A stretch of DNA of 64,000 nucleotides, from assembly GCA_036429605.1 (NCBI GenBank), contig CM071591.1:1302001-1366000 (forward strand), in the 5' to 3' direction. Of the stretch, positions 22,703 through 35,263 are shown piece after piece. The first letter of the stretch is position 1. Each line of letters begins with the position of its first letter. The stretch comes from Cladobotryum mycophilum. Lineage: Eukaryota > Ascomycota > Sordariomycetes > Hypocreales > Hypocreaceae. Made by a program: the position numbers and the translations under genes. The notes below the pieces were generated by a model. The model saw only the letters and a list, made by a program, of their open reading frames with translations. It had not been told where the DNA came from and ran no database searches.

Positions 22703-25700
22703 GATGTTCAAGATGATACAATACTCGTACACGCCAGATTGGCACCGCTGCGGCTATCTATAATACTGTACACATCAAAGAGAGGCAAGAAAGGTCAGCA
22801 AGCTGTCGTTGTTGTGGACGTGGACGAGAATGTTAGGGCCAGGAACAGAGCCGATAGACACTGGAGGCGGGGTGGGATGGGGTGGATGGATGGTCTGTGT
22901 TCAGCAAAGGACAGGGATGGGACGGTGGCCTGGGCTGGACGACTGGGGCTGGCACGCCAACACGCCCAGACCAGGGGGTACGGCGTGTATCGAGAGGGTA
23001 TGGTATTGGATCGATTCGAATTGATGGGAGGAGCTGGGCGGCTGTCTCTCTCGGTCCCCTCGCGCTGTCTCCGCCGTTCACGTATCGAGGTGAGTAATCG
23101 TCATTGGCACTGCCAGCTCAGCGCGCTGGACTTGGTGTGTGGCAACAAAGCAGGCAGTAAGAATAACGGCGATATGGTTTAGTCCAATGGACAGGGTTCA
23201 TTTTGGGCTGTTGCTGTTGCTTCTGCTGCCGGTTCCAGCTCGTACTCGAGGACTGCGCTCGTGCCCGCACCAGCGCTGATTGCTGGTTGCACGAAGCAGC
23301 ACAATGGAACTCCACAACCCTGGCAAGTTCGAGTACAGCCGCCATACAACTTTGGTCACCAAAGCACAGCGAGGGGGAAGCAAGCTCAAGCTCCCAGCTC
23401 CACCGTCACCGTTTCAGGGATCTAATCTGCCCGATTATATCCCCTCACCAGCTTTTTTGGACGAGGGGCTTATCGGGGATAAGTGGTCTTGGACCTGTTG
23501 GTGGCCGAGAAGACGGAGACGTAGAAGCTGCAGAGACTGGCCGCGAGAAGGCAGAGGGGGCGAGAGAGCGAGAGAGAGAGAAACGCTTGTCGGTGGTGTA
23601 TGCAACTGAATAAGCACTCGAGTGACACATATACATACCTATTCAAGAGACACGGATATTGGAACACTGTACTCGTACACAACAGTTCGGGATTGATCAC
23701 GAAAACGTAGGCGGAAGAGGCACAGCCTGATGAGAATCGGGCTGCATCAATTCGGGACTGTGTCCGATAGTATAGATGGGTAGGTAGGTAGGTAGGTAGA
23801 TAAGTAGGCATGTATGAAATGTACAAATAGGTAGGTGAGTATATGATGCAGAACGAAACCAGGTCGTCTGGTAGTATAATATGCTTGTATTATATGAAGA
23901 TGATAGAAATACAAGACGCAAACAAATGGATGGTCAAGACGACGACAACCTCCATAGAACCTGGAAATCGAGAGGAAAAGGGAAGGCAACCTTGAGCGTG
24001 GAGGAGGCGGAAGAAAATGGTGAGGATCCGTCCCATGGATTAGAACCCGGAAACAACCAGGGGGGTCGCTTTAGGCACAGTGGAGGAGAGGGAACCTTGG
24101 AACAGGACTCCAGGGTTGTCTACAGAAGGTACTTGTACCTACAGCGCATGACAGTGCTCTACAGATACAAACTGGAGCTGCAGCAGGGTCCTGGAGTCAG
24201 TGTGCATTTCAGGTTGGGTTAGTGGACAGAAATGGACAACGCCACTGTAGCTCGGCGCCAATGAGGCGTGCCAGGCAAGGTACGGAGCGCTGTAGCCGTG
24301 AAACATTTCAGTGGACGAAGAACGAGAGACAGCCCTGGAGCCCTGGAGCTCCCCGGGGCGATTCCTCCTCCCCAGCGCGAAAGAGGGCAGCATCCATAGA
24401 TAGCAAGCCCTGTTTCGTCACTGGAGAGATTCATTACGAATACTAACGTGCATTAATTAGATTCTTTCACTTCAATAGTAGTCAGTTGTGTGGAAGAACT
24501 ATATGTAGCCTTGTTGTCTAACTTGCCTCTCAGCCTAGCCCGGCTCTCTGGTTTATTTTATTTTTTTAATCTTGTCCATCCTTTTTTGTCCTCTCGTCTC
24601 ACGACCGACGATCTGATCAAGGTAGCAAACAAGGCAAGGTAAGGTAAGGTGTCAAGCTTTTTTCTTCTTCTTCTTCTTCTTTGCTGCTGTTGCTGCTTCT
24701 AATGCTACCGCTTCTACTACTGCTGATCTCAGGGGAAAATCCGAAGCTAGTACTTAGTCGAACAAATACTACCAAAATGGTTGCGCCTTCCTAGCGCAGG
24801 CCTACCAAAAATGGTCGTCGGGGTCAGATTTTATGCCATTTTCGTGTTGAAGCGCTCGACAGTGCATTTTCCCGTCTGAGACAAGTTGTCTGAGTAAGTT
24901 AGTTGCCTCCATCACATCACATCACAGGCAGGCATCCGAAACTGTGTTGGCCAGACCAGACCAGGCCCTTGTAACCCGTTTCTTCTCAGCGCTTAATGGC
25001 GTTAAAGGCGATATTGCCGGCCCGAACTCTGTCCTTGTATGGGCATCTGTGGCCATCTGTGTCCATCTGCGGAGAAGGCCGGTACCTATTTGCCCCCTAG
25101 ACTGATGTGCGCAATGGTTAGCATGTAAGGCTGCCAACAGATCTCACATATCACCAGTCGTCTGAAAAGTGGCGATGCAAGTGGTAAGAGGTACAGGTAC
25201 ATGCATCCCGAGCACGCATATATGCACGAATCCACACATAACGAATGACTAAAGTCTTTTGGGATTGCGCTTCCAGGATGTGCATTGGCGAGCACCGGTC
25301 AGCCAGATGGTCAAGAAGGAGTTGAATATGTTGGTGATGGCAGACGACTACTACAAGGTACGACTAGGGGGTGACCCTTGCCGTTCCCTAGCGCCACGAT
25401 TGACATTGACCCCAACCCTTGCGATCAGGTTAACGTAGGACATCCATCCATCCATCCATCCATCAGCCATTCCAAGGTGACAGACAGCAAGAGAGCGGAG
25501 CGCAACCCGAGTTATGCAAAGGAATCATACTATAGGTAGTATGGATGGATGAATGGATGGATAGATGTGCATGCACATACTACAAACACATGGATGTAGT
25601 ATATGCATGGAGACTCAAAACTCTGTCGGTTCAGATCAGATGCAGTGGAAGTAGCAGTAGAAGCACGCCGAGGACTTGGGGGGGGGGCCGCGAACGGGTC

Positions 25701-28700
25701 CGTTCTCTTACTGCATGTTCCCGCTTTCTCTCTTGAATCTCGAACTGAATTGAGGAGTAGATGCCACAGGTTCGCGTCGTCGTAGGGGAATGGATCTGTT
25801 AAGAAGCACCCGCTAGACAACTATGACGCCACGGGTGTGGTGGTTGGAGCTTCTCACAGGGTCCATCCAACTCGACCCCTAAAAAACCTTGCAAGCTGAC
25901 GACTAGAATTTGGACTTGAATGTGTGAGTATGGTTATTCTACGCTTTGGAGGTATGAGTCAGTCGAGACAGTCCAAAGTCTCGCTTCCGTCATGCGAAAC
26001 CGAAAACAGATCATGCTGCATTCTAGATCTGTAGGTTCCTTGTTATCCAATGATCATATCCAGTGCGAGTAAATAGGTACCTTGACAGAAAATCCTGTTG
26101 GTTTCAAGGGACCAAGACACACACTTGGACACACATACAAAGTACATACACGCACACCACACCAAGCAGAGTCAAGCTGCCAAGACCGAGACATTGACCG
26201 GTAGGGCGGCGGCAAGACGGGTTACGGAACAAACGTTGGAGAGTCTGCGTCGTCCGTGTCCAGGTCTGAATAACAATAAGAGTCAGAGGTGTTTGAGATG
26301 TCTATCCTGGTTTGTTTTGTCTTTTTTCTTTCTTTTTCCGGTTAGGTGGTAAGTAGTATCGGCTTCAAAGGACTGTCATGGGATGATGGATGGAGAGAGA
26401 GAGAGAGAGAAAACAAAGTCCACCACGACCCCCCACTCACTCCAAACCATTTAGCGGCCATTGCCGGCGAAACTCGACAAACAACGGACAAACACACAGT
26501 CACTCCACCTGCGTCAAAAGAGTTCTAGAGGCTCTGCAAAAAGTCGGTGAAGACATGGGAGGCGAACTAAAGATTCGCTTTGCCCGTTGACTGTCGCCCG
26601 TCGAAGTGTCTTTTTTTCTCCCTCTCTGCCATGTTCATGTTCCTCAATAGGGTCCAAAGCCCGCACTACTACATACTGGATATGGATACTCCATAGATAC
26701 ATACTCCTTAGATGCATACTCCATACTGCTGAAACCAGCAACACCCCCACTCCACTGCCCTACAGGACAGGACAGACAGACAAGGACAGAGAAGAGCCTC
26801 TCGGCAGACACCAGAAACACCCCCAAAAAAAGATTGTCCACTTGAAGCTACAGCAGCATCCGACCAGGCAGAAGAAACCGTTGAGAAAATGCATCCTCCT
26901 GCATCTCGATTTTATTCATGGTTCCTCTTTTCGGTTCAGGAAATGCGAGGAGGGGCCTGAGCCCCGGTTTTGTCTTGCACCTTCACTCCCGTCTTCCTGC
27001 TACTCCTACATGTACATGGATGCCTACTACTACTACTGCTACTACTAACACCGGCTCACTGTGCTCACTTCTGGTTCTGAACTGATTGATGGACGAGGCA
27101 CATCAACTTGGCCATCCATCACAATTGCGTGCCAAACCAGCTTCCGAATATTTCCTTCCTCCGATGAGCCGCGAGAGGCCGCGCTGATACCATGAATTGA
27201 CTGAGCGGCGAATATTTCCACCTGAGGTTACAGCGGCTATGCGAATAATTCGCATTGAACCTACCCAAACATCAACCAGTCCCAAACGGCTTGGAAGACG
27301 GTTTGGCAGACAATACCAACTAATGACGGTGACTTCCTCATCAATACGTTCCCATAGTACATACATAATCAAGCCATCAATCATTCATCACTTATCATAT
27401 GCATCACGAAAAAAGACATCGCCGGAATGCTAAAGACTGCGCCATCCCAATAGTACTATATGCGCACAGAGGCCGTCACAGCGGTTATTGGGCGATTTTG
27501 TTTCCGAAGACCCTGATTCCGTATGACTGCGCCCATGATTGGGTGCGTGCAGTGCAGCATGTCATGCTTAGAAGATCCAGAACACAGCCAAACGGCTCGC
27601 TTGCGATTGGGATGGGTGTTGGTCAAAGCACAAACAGACACAGGACCAGCACAACATTCAAGCTAAGCAAGAAAAGATGTAGCCAATGCATTCATTGTTG
27701 CTGCCCTCTTTTCCCTGCTACAAGTACTTACAGGCAAGCCGCCTTGGGCGAGAAAATGGGTTGAACCCGGAGAGGTGAAGCGGACGACGGGTGGCCCCGA
27801 TTTCTGAAACCCCCTCCTCCACTCCTTGATGGGTGCGCCTCTAGCCTTGGTCCTTGGTCCCCTTGTTGGGCCGCTTCAGAGTCTTTCGATGGCTTTCTTG
27901 TTTATGCAAACCATTAGCTTGGTGCTTTGCCCGGTTGGGCAGTCAGTCGCAGGCCTGATCTGGAACCCCCGCTCGTGCAGTCCAAGACGATCATGCTTTT
28001 TTTTTTTCCTCTTCTCTCTTTTTTTTTTGCGCGTGCTAACAAGGGAAGACGCAGACGGAGGGGCTCAATGTCTCCATCATCAGCATGGCATGGGTGCTTT
28101 CTCCGGCGGCAGAAGCAACACCCAAGTCGCAGCACGAAAGCAGGGGCAAAACGCTCGTCTCAGATGAAAGACCCAGTTTTGAAGACTGAACCAAGACATA
28201 AGAAGCAGCACCTCAACGGTGATCACGCCAAGAGACCCTCCCTTTGTGTGTGATTCAGCCGCTGCAAAGCTCACCAGGTGTGGGCGCTTTACTACAAGTA
28301 AAAAAAATCTCGCAATTCATCCCAGCTACTACACCAGTCCTTGGAAACTTACTAATTGACAAATTTGGACATCCAATCATTGGACCATGATTATATATAC
28401 GACAATCTATCATATAACACAGTACAATGATGGCCATACAAGGATTTCGCCAAGGTAGTGTCTATTCACCCTTCAATCAGACGCGTCTCTATGCACGTTC
28501 TGCATTGCCTTGGATGGATGGATAGGCATGCATGTACGTAGGGCGTGGGTTACGTTCTACCACCAACTTGATGAGGGATCGACCGTTTGCCAGTGTGCGT
28601 GCGGGGTTGCAAGGTGCATCCTGACTGACATCCCGTTGTCACCCTTCTCGAGAGCCTGTCAACTTACCATCCCGTCAAACTAGACGATACTAGTCGTCCT

Positions 28701-29829
28701 TTTCGCCAGTTGATTCGTAGGACATGCCCTCTCGGTTCCGTTGAAATCCCAAGACATTTTCGTCAATATCCAAGTAGAAGTTGATCAGCAGGGACACCAA
28801 AAAAACAAAAAACAAAAAAACAAGGAACATGGTGGTTGAGTGGCTGATAGGGTAGCAATACAACCCCCTTGAGTCTTTTGATAAGCCTCACGTATTCTAG
28901 AACGAGTAGATGTAATGGAATTGGGCAATGTGTATGCGGAAGGTATTATGCTATCTTTCCAATCTATCTGCCCACACACAGTTCACCCTTGTCTTTTTGC
29001 CAAGGAGATGATGTGCTTGGACTCGTGATCTGGTGTGTGTTGATACCACCTACTTTATGTTGGCCCTCATTAAGCGTCTCGGGCAACAATACATAGACGA
29101 CCCTGCATGGCTGCAGACAAGTGGGAATTATGACGACAGAGTTTTTCAGTAGTGGACCAATCTTTGGGGACATGGGCACACTCATTCTGCAGATCACAGA
29201 CGCCATCCGTCCGACTGGGCCAATGAGGCGATGGAAGTCTTGTGATGAAGAAGAACCTTTGCGCGGCTGAAGGATTCGGATCCGATCCTTGACGAGGAAG
29301 AATTCCAATGAATCGTGTAATCAAATGGATATTAAATAAGCAGTGGTTTACTGACGGAAAAATGGGATAAAAATATGATGCCTGGAATTTGATAGATTGC
29401 CTGAAAAATTACATGGGCGTGGGTTGAGACTTGAGCGCAGCATGACCGTAAATCTGACACTTCCACGAGTCAAGCTGTTTACGTGATTCAAGAATATGAC
29501 GGTACTTGATTTTATTCACTGTATCAAGGGAACTGAACCAATATTTTTCCGTCTTGGGGAATATTGATTTTGTCATCTAGATGGCATTGTTTTCAAGAAT
29601 CTATCTGTACTTGTAGTTCTTGAGATGATCCTTCAATCGAGGCAGTGAGACAGATCAGCCCCCAAAGCTTGCCTGTGCTGCCCTGGTTACTTCTGAAATA
29701 TCGCACGTGACCCTTATCTTATCGCAACCAAAAAGGGTCGTCGCCAACCGGCAAAGTCAGCGACGTGCATCAATCCGTGCGCCCCACTCACAATGCTAAT
29801 CGCGGGGCAGGCACTTTTTTCCAAAAAAG
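22703..29829. other. About 7 kb without a supportable gene
   Basis: The left part (22703 to about 23650) is probably leader and promoter of the minus-strand PUF gene. The right part (about 29300-29829) is promoter of RPC2. Between them there are only short, mutually overlapping open frames with no domain, no intron logic and no tRNA. Simple repeats include (GGTA)n near 23775-23800, (CATC)n at 25440-25466 with GATG-rich sequence at 25538-25562, (GA)n near 26393-26410 and poly-T at 28001-28027. A non-coding transcript cannot be excluded. Confidence 0.5.
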
Positions 29830-29922
29830 ATGGAAGCTATCGACAACGATTTGGAGAACCAAATTTGCGACCCAGCGAAAACGACTTGCGCCAACGAACA
29901 TCATCAGCTCATACACGCGTAA
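29830..29922 (+). promoter_or_regulatory. Upstream ORF in frame with RPC2, ending in a single TAA
   Basis: ATG at 29830 opens 30 codons that end at TAA 29920-29922, in the same frame as the RPC2 start at 29953. It is either a short uORF or an N-terminal extension cut off by one stop. No intron with correct phase removes the stop: GT at 29919 and AG at 29951-29952 enclose only 34 nt and would break the frame. Confidence 0.4.
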
Positions 29923-29952
29923 ATAGATGCCTTTATCGAGGTGACATACAAG

Positions 29953-32900
29953 ATGCCGTTGATAGATGATGGCTTCGAGGCCCTTCTAGAGCCTTTCTAC
30001 AACGGCAAAAAGCTTACCGATCCCATCTCTACAAAGGAGGACAAGTTCCAGCTGTTGCCAGCCTTCCTTAAGGTCAAGGGTAAGGCCCCTGATAGTATCT
30101 CTTACTGCCGTAACTTGTGCTAACTGTCAAAAAGGACTTGTAAAGCAGTATGTAGAATCGAGGAGACATTCGAAGCTTCGCAATTGCTGCCATCGGCCAC
30201 TGACTCAAACACTAGGCACATTGACTCTTACAACTTCTTCGTCGAGCATGAAATAAAGGAGATTGTGCGCGCTAATCGCACTATCCGAAGCGATGTCGAT
30301 AGCAATTTCTGGCTCGAGTATGTGGAATTCTTTCCACCAAAAACTTCAACTCTGCTGACCAATCCCACACAGGTTCACGGATATCCGAGTCGACCGACCT
30401 CGCCGGCAAGATTTCAACGACTCCAAGGCCCGAAATGAAGTCACTCCCATGGAGTGCAGACTGCGAGACATGACATACGCTGCCCCGATTCTGGTTGATA
30501 TTGCATACATCCGTGACAAGCAAAAGATTGTTAGGAAATCGGTGCCTCTCGGGCGTATGCCCGTTATGCTGAAGAGCAGCAAGTGTCGACTCAGCGGCGC
30601 CAATAATGCCAGGATGGAACTCATGAACGAGTGTCCATTGGATCCCGGTGGCTACTTTATCATCAATGGCACGGAAAAGGTCATTCTGATCCAGGAGCAG
30701 CTCAGCAAGAATCGAGTCATTGTCGAAGCCGACGAAAAGAACAACATCATTTCTGCCTCCGTCACCAGTTCTACCCACGAACGAAAGTCGAAGACCTACG
30801 TCACAATGAAGAAGGATAGGATTATCCTCACACACAACGTTCTCGTAGAGGGCGTTCCCATTGTCATCATTCTCAAGGCTCTGGGCGGCCTCTCCGATTA
30901 CGAAATTATGCAGCTCGTGGCTGGATCCGATGGTAGATATCAAGACGAGTTTCTCATCAACTTTGATGAAGCTGCCAAGGCTGGAATTTTCACTCAACAT
31001 CAGGCGTTGGAGTATATCGGATCTCGAGTCAAAATGGGCTCTCGGAAGGGTCAATTTGGTACTCAAGCTCGCCGCAACAACGTCGAAGAAGGTCTTGATG
31101 CTCTGGCTAACCTCATCATCGCTCACGTCCCAATAGAAGGCCTCGACTTTTACCCCAAGGCCATCTATGTTGCTATGATGACTCGCCGAGTACTCATGGC
31201 ATCTCAGGACCCCAAGTTGGTCGACGACCGAGACTTTGTCGGTAACAAGCGTCTGGAACTGGCGGGTCAGCTTCTATCTCTTCTCTTTGAAGATCTGTTC
31301 AAGAGATTCATGGGAGAAGTCAAGATGTCCATTGACAAATTCTTGAAAAAGAACAACAGAGCAGTCCCTCTGGACGCAGTTCACATGATTAGCAACCATG
31401 CTAACAGTATTGGAATGGGAATCAATCGTGCTATTCAATCAGGAAATTGGACTGTCAAGCGATTCAACATGAACCGAGCCGGCGTCACTCATGTTTTAAG
31501 TCGACTTAGTTATATCAGCGCCCTGGGTATGATGACCCGAATCAGCAGTCAGTTTGAAAAGACCCGTAAAGTCAGTGGTCCCAGAGCTCTTCAGCCATCC
31601 CAATGGGGTATGCTATGTCCTTCCGATACGCCCGAAGGTGAGGCTTGCGGTCTCGTCAAGAACTTGGCTCTGATGACGCACATCACTACGAATGTGGAAG
31701 AAGACCCTGTAAAGAGATGGATATTCACGCTCGATGTGGGTGTTGAGCCCATCCGAAACTTCTCTGGTGCTGAAATGCACCGCGAAGGGTCATATATAAT
31801 TCACGTCAACGGTACACCGTTTGCCTTGACAAGGTATCCCAAGAGATTTACGCATCGGTTCCGCACAATGCGTCGCCGAGGCTGGATATCGCCCTTTGTC
31901 AGTATTCATATCAACTCGCATTTCAACGCTATTCATATAGCTACCGACGAGGGCCGAATTTGTCGCCCATACATCATCGTCAAAGGTGGCAAGCAGAAGC
32001 TCAAGCCAGAGCACCTGCGACTCCTCCAAATGGGCAAGGTGACCTTTGACGATTTCCTGACCAAGGGAATTGTGGAGTATTTGGACGTGAACGAGGAGAA
32101 CGACGGCCTTATTACCATCTACGAGGACCAGGTGACAATGAGCACAACACATCTTGAAATCGAGCCCTTTACGCTCCTCGGTGCCGTTGCAGGGTTGATT
32201 CCTTTCCCCCACCATAACCAGTCACCTCGTAACACTTACCAATGTGCTATGGGTAAACAAGCTATTGGCGCCATAGCACATAACCAGTTTAACCGAATTG
32301 ACACTCTCCTCTATACCTTGGTCTATCCTCAACGACCCATGGTCATCACAAAGACGATCCAGCTCATTCACTACGATAAACTTCCTGCTGGTCAAAACGC
32401 TACCGTCGTTGTCATGTCATATTCTGGTTATGATATCGAAGACGCTCTGGTTCTGAATAAAGCATCACTTGATAGAGGCTTCGGACGTTGTCAAGTCTTC
32501 AGAAAATATACGACAGAGTTGCAAAAGTATCCCAATGGCAGGAGAGAACGAATAGGGGACCCCTTGAATGAAGTCGAAAATGGTGTCATGCGACGAATCA
32601 AGAAGCACGAGGCTTTGGATGACGATGGTCTGGCTGTTGTGGGCAACAAAATTCATTCTGGCGAGGCAATGGTCAAGAAGGAGACACCATTAGACATGTC
32701 CACTACGGGCATCGGGTTTGATCGGGGGCCGAGTGAGTACCGCGATTCAGCGGTTTCATATCGTATTGCCGATCCTGCCATTATAGACAAGGTCATGATC
32801 TCCCAAACAGAAAAGGACACCACCATTATCAAGGTGCAGACAAGACAGACGCGTCGGCCTGAACTCGGCGACAAGTTCTCCTCTCGTCACGGTCAGAAGG

Positions 32901-33604
32901 GTGTCGTGGGCATCATTGTTGACCAGGAAGATATGCCTTTTGCAGACAACGGACTCTGCCCGGATATTATCATGAACCCCCACGGTTTCCCATCTCGAAT
33001 GACAGTCGGTAAGCTCCTCGAGTGTCTAACAGGTAAAGCATCTATTGTTCATGGCCGCAAGGAGTACGGTTTTGGTGATGCTTTCCGGTCGCACCCAGTA
33101 GAGCAGGTCAGTCAGGTCTTGGTGGATCACGGCTTTTCTTGGGAAGGCAAAGATTACTTCACGTCTGGTATTACCGGAGAGCCACTTGAGGCGTACATCT
33201 TCAACGGGCCTATTTACTATCAGCGTCTGAAGCACATGGTGCAAGACAAGATGCACTCTCGTGCACGGGGTCCCAGGGCCATCCTTACTCGACAGCCTAC
33301 AGAAGGTCGTTCCAGAGATGGTGGTCTCCGATTGGGAGAAATGGAACGTGATTGTTTGATTGCCTACGGCGCCTCGCAGTTGCTGCTTGAGCGACTGATG
33401 TTGAGTTCTGACGGCGTGGCGCTCGATGTGTGCCAGCAGTGTGGTCTGTTTGGATACAAGGGATATTGCCATACTTGCAAGAGCACGAGGGACGTGACGA
33501 AGATGACGATGCCGTACGCGGCCAAGTTGCTTGTGCAGGAGCTTATTAGTATGAACGTGGGAGTGCGTCTTCAACTGGAAGATGAATTCCCTCATCCTGT
33601 CTAA
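29953..33604 (+). CDS. RPC2: RNA polymerase III second-largest subunit
   Basis: Exons 29953-30079, 30135-30147, 30216-30317 and 30373-33604 give 1,157 aa (yeast Ret1/Rpc128 is about 1,150). Exon 2 is a 13-nt microexon that completes KVKG|LVKQ|HIDSYNFF, a conserved N-terminal stretch. Class-specific sequence (TYAAPILVDIAYIRDKQKIV, SSTHERKSKTYV) points to Pol III rather than Rpb2 or Rpa135. Active-site and bridge regions are visible: DTPEGEACGLVKNLALM, GYDIEDALVLNKASLDRG with the acidic Glu-Asp pair, and NPHGFPSRMTVGKLLECL. The C-terminal zinc site CQQCGLFGYKGYCHTC lies near residues 1100-1115, followed by the clamp segment MTMPYAAKLLVQELISMN. The product works in the nucleus on tRNA, 5S and other small-RNA genes. 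The ATG at 29953 is used because an in-frame TAA precedes it. Its 3' end is convergent with the rad57-like gene, about 240 bp away. Confidence 0.96.
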
Positions 33605-33843
33605 ATAAATAAAAAGTGGCGGCCAAAACAACCATGTACAAAGATTTTATAGATTGTCAGCGTTTGGTTGATCATTGGATCAGCAGAGGTATCAGCATGT
33701 ATTTAGTCAAGCGTCTCAATCAAGCCTGATTTCTCAATTATACTATCCTATGTGACATTATGAAGTAAGATACCATGCCTGTGTTCCCTTTCGCGAAATG
33801 CGCCAATTTACTCCGACTTTGATGTTGGAAGATGTTTATAACA

Positions 33844-35263
33844 TCATTTCTTCTGTGTACCTGTTGACATGGGTTTGACAGTCTTTAAACCCGCCATCGA
33901 TATCTCAAACTCTGCCGCGTCTTCCACCCCTGACCAGAGGCCTTTACATGCGGCGCAAACACAACCTTCATCCACCTCCTCCACGTCTTAAGCGTCGGGG
34001 CGTTGGCGTCGGGATCATCGTCTGCCTGGATCGGCGCGCCGACTCTGCGCGGACGACCGTACACGGGGCGCTTGAAGAGCGCTACACGGCAAGATATCTG
34101 GGTGGACCACACGAGGCCCAGACTTGGTGTTTTGAGGGAGTGGGAGTTGCGGGGGTCGTCGCCCCAGCCGGTGAACCAGCGCTGTTGGTGGTCTAGGAGT
34201 AGAGCTGGGGAAGGGGCGGGGCCCTCGTCGGGAAAGGAGAAGTGGATGGACGAGGTTGGCATGCTGGAGATGGGTGGGGGAGCCATACTCCGTGAGGCGA
34301 GGGGAGTTTCGGGGGGGTGGTTGGTGGTGGTGGTTGACCTGAGGGGCATGATGCGTGAGAGGTGAGGTACGGGGGCGGTTGATTGGAAGCGGTCGGCGAC
34401 TTGGTTTGCGACCACGACGGCGAGGTTGTGCTTCCTGGCCAGGTTACGGAGGAGAGCGCCGAGACGGATGAGTTCTGTGCTCCGGGCGGCCATGTTAGAG
34501 CCCATGGAGCCCTGACGCTCAAATTCGGCACGGTAGTTTGCCGCGACCGAGTCCATGATTATGAGGCCGACCTGGTGCCTCGACAGGAGAACGGGAACCT
34601 GGTATTCCAGGATGTGGTCCTGGGTTTCCAGGTCCGGGGTGACGGCGCTGAGGATGTTGTCGAGGGAAGCGGGCGTCCCGGACTCGGCAGCCCCCAGGAG
34701 GACGGAGTTGCTCTCTAGCATCTGGGCGAGGCGCTTTGTTGCCAGGCCTGACTCGGTGGAGATGTAGAGGGCCTGTTTGCCGAGGCCGCGGGGAGGGGGA
34801 GTTGCACGGCGAGGCAGAGGGAGAGGAGGAACTGGGTTTTGCCTACACCTGATTCGCCGGCGAATTCGCTGATGCAGCCGACTGGGACGCCGCCTCCGAG
34901 GGCAGCGTCGAGATCATCGTTGAGGGTGCTGATGAAGCCATCCTCAGGGGTAGTCGTGGCGGAGGTGAGCTCATCGGACTGCTGTTCCGCAGAGGAAGAG
35001 GGGGAGGCAGAGGAGGCTGCTGGCGGTTCGGGGGGACTTGGGATGAGAGTCTTGGTGGAGACGAGATCGTCTGATAGAGATGCCTGAATAGCGGCCAGAA
35101 ACCGGCGAAGGTCTATGATGGGAAGATGAGTTCGCTTTGCCAAGTCGGTGGGATGAAGGGTCAGGAGATCGGTTGTCGTGAGAGCGTGCTGCTCTATGGT
35201 CGGTAGTAAGGCAGCAAAGGCGTGAACGGGGAAAGAAGGCAGAATGCGGAGAAGGTCTGTCAT
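33844..35263 (-). CDS. RAD57: Rad57-like RecA/Rad51-family paralogue, with two apparent frameshifts
   Basis: Starts MTDLLRILPS at 35263. A helix-hairpin-helix-like N-terminus (residues about 20-60) and a Ser/Pro/Glu linker precede the RecA core. Walker A is GESGVGKT (136-143), Walker B is GLIIMDS, and LVWSTQISCRVALFKRP is the paralogue C-terminal strand. Frame 1 fails after LCLAVQLPLP: one base appears missing in the C/G-rich run at 34790-34799, after which the next frame reads on in family-like sequence (GLGKQALYISTESGLATKRL). A second missing base near 33924-33931 (gggg after CAG, minus sense) changes SGQG to a frame reading VEDAAEFEIS, ending at 33844. Without it, translation ends at 33885. 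Rad57 with Rad55 helps load Rad51 on ssDNA during recombination repair. Both breaks fall in homopolymers, so assembly error is more likely than loss. XRCC3-like naming is also possible. Confidence 0.8.

Noticed and set aside
29919..29952. 34-nt intron that would join the upstream ATG to RPC2
   Set aside because: Too short for a spliceosomal intron, and the donor phase does not match the ATG-phase acceptor.
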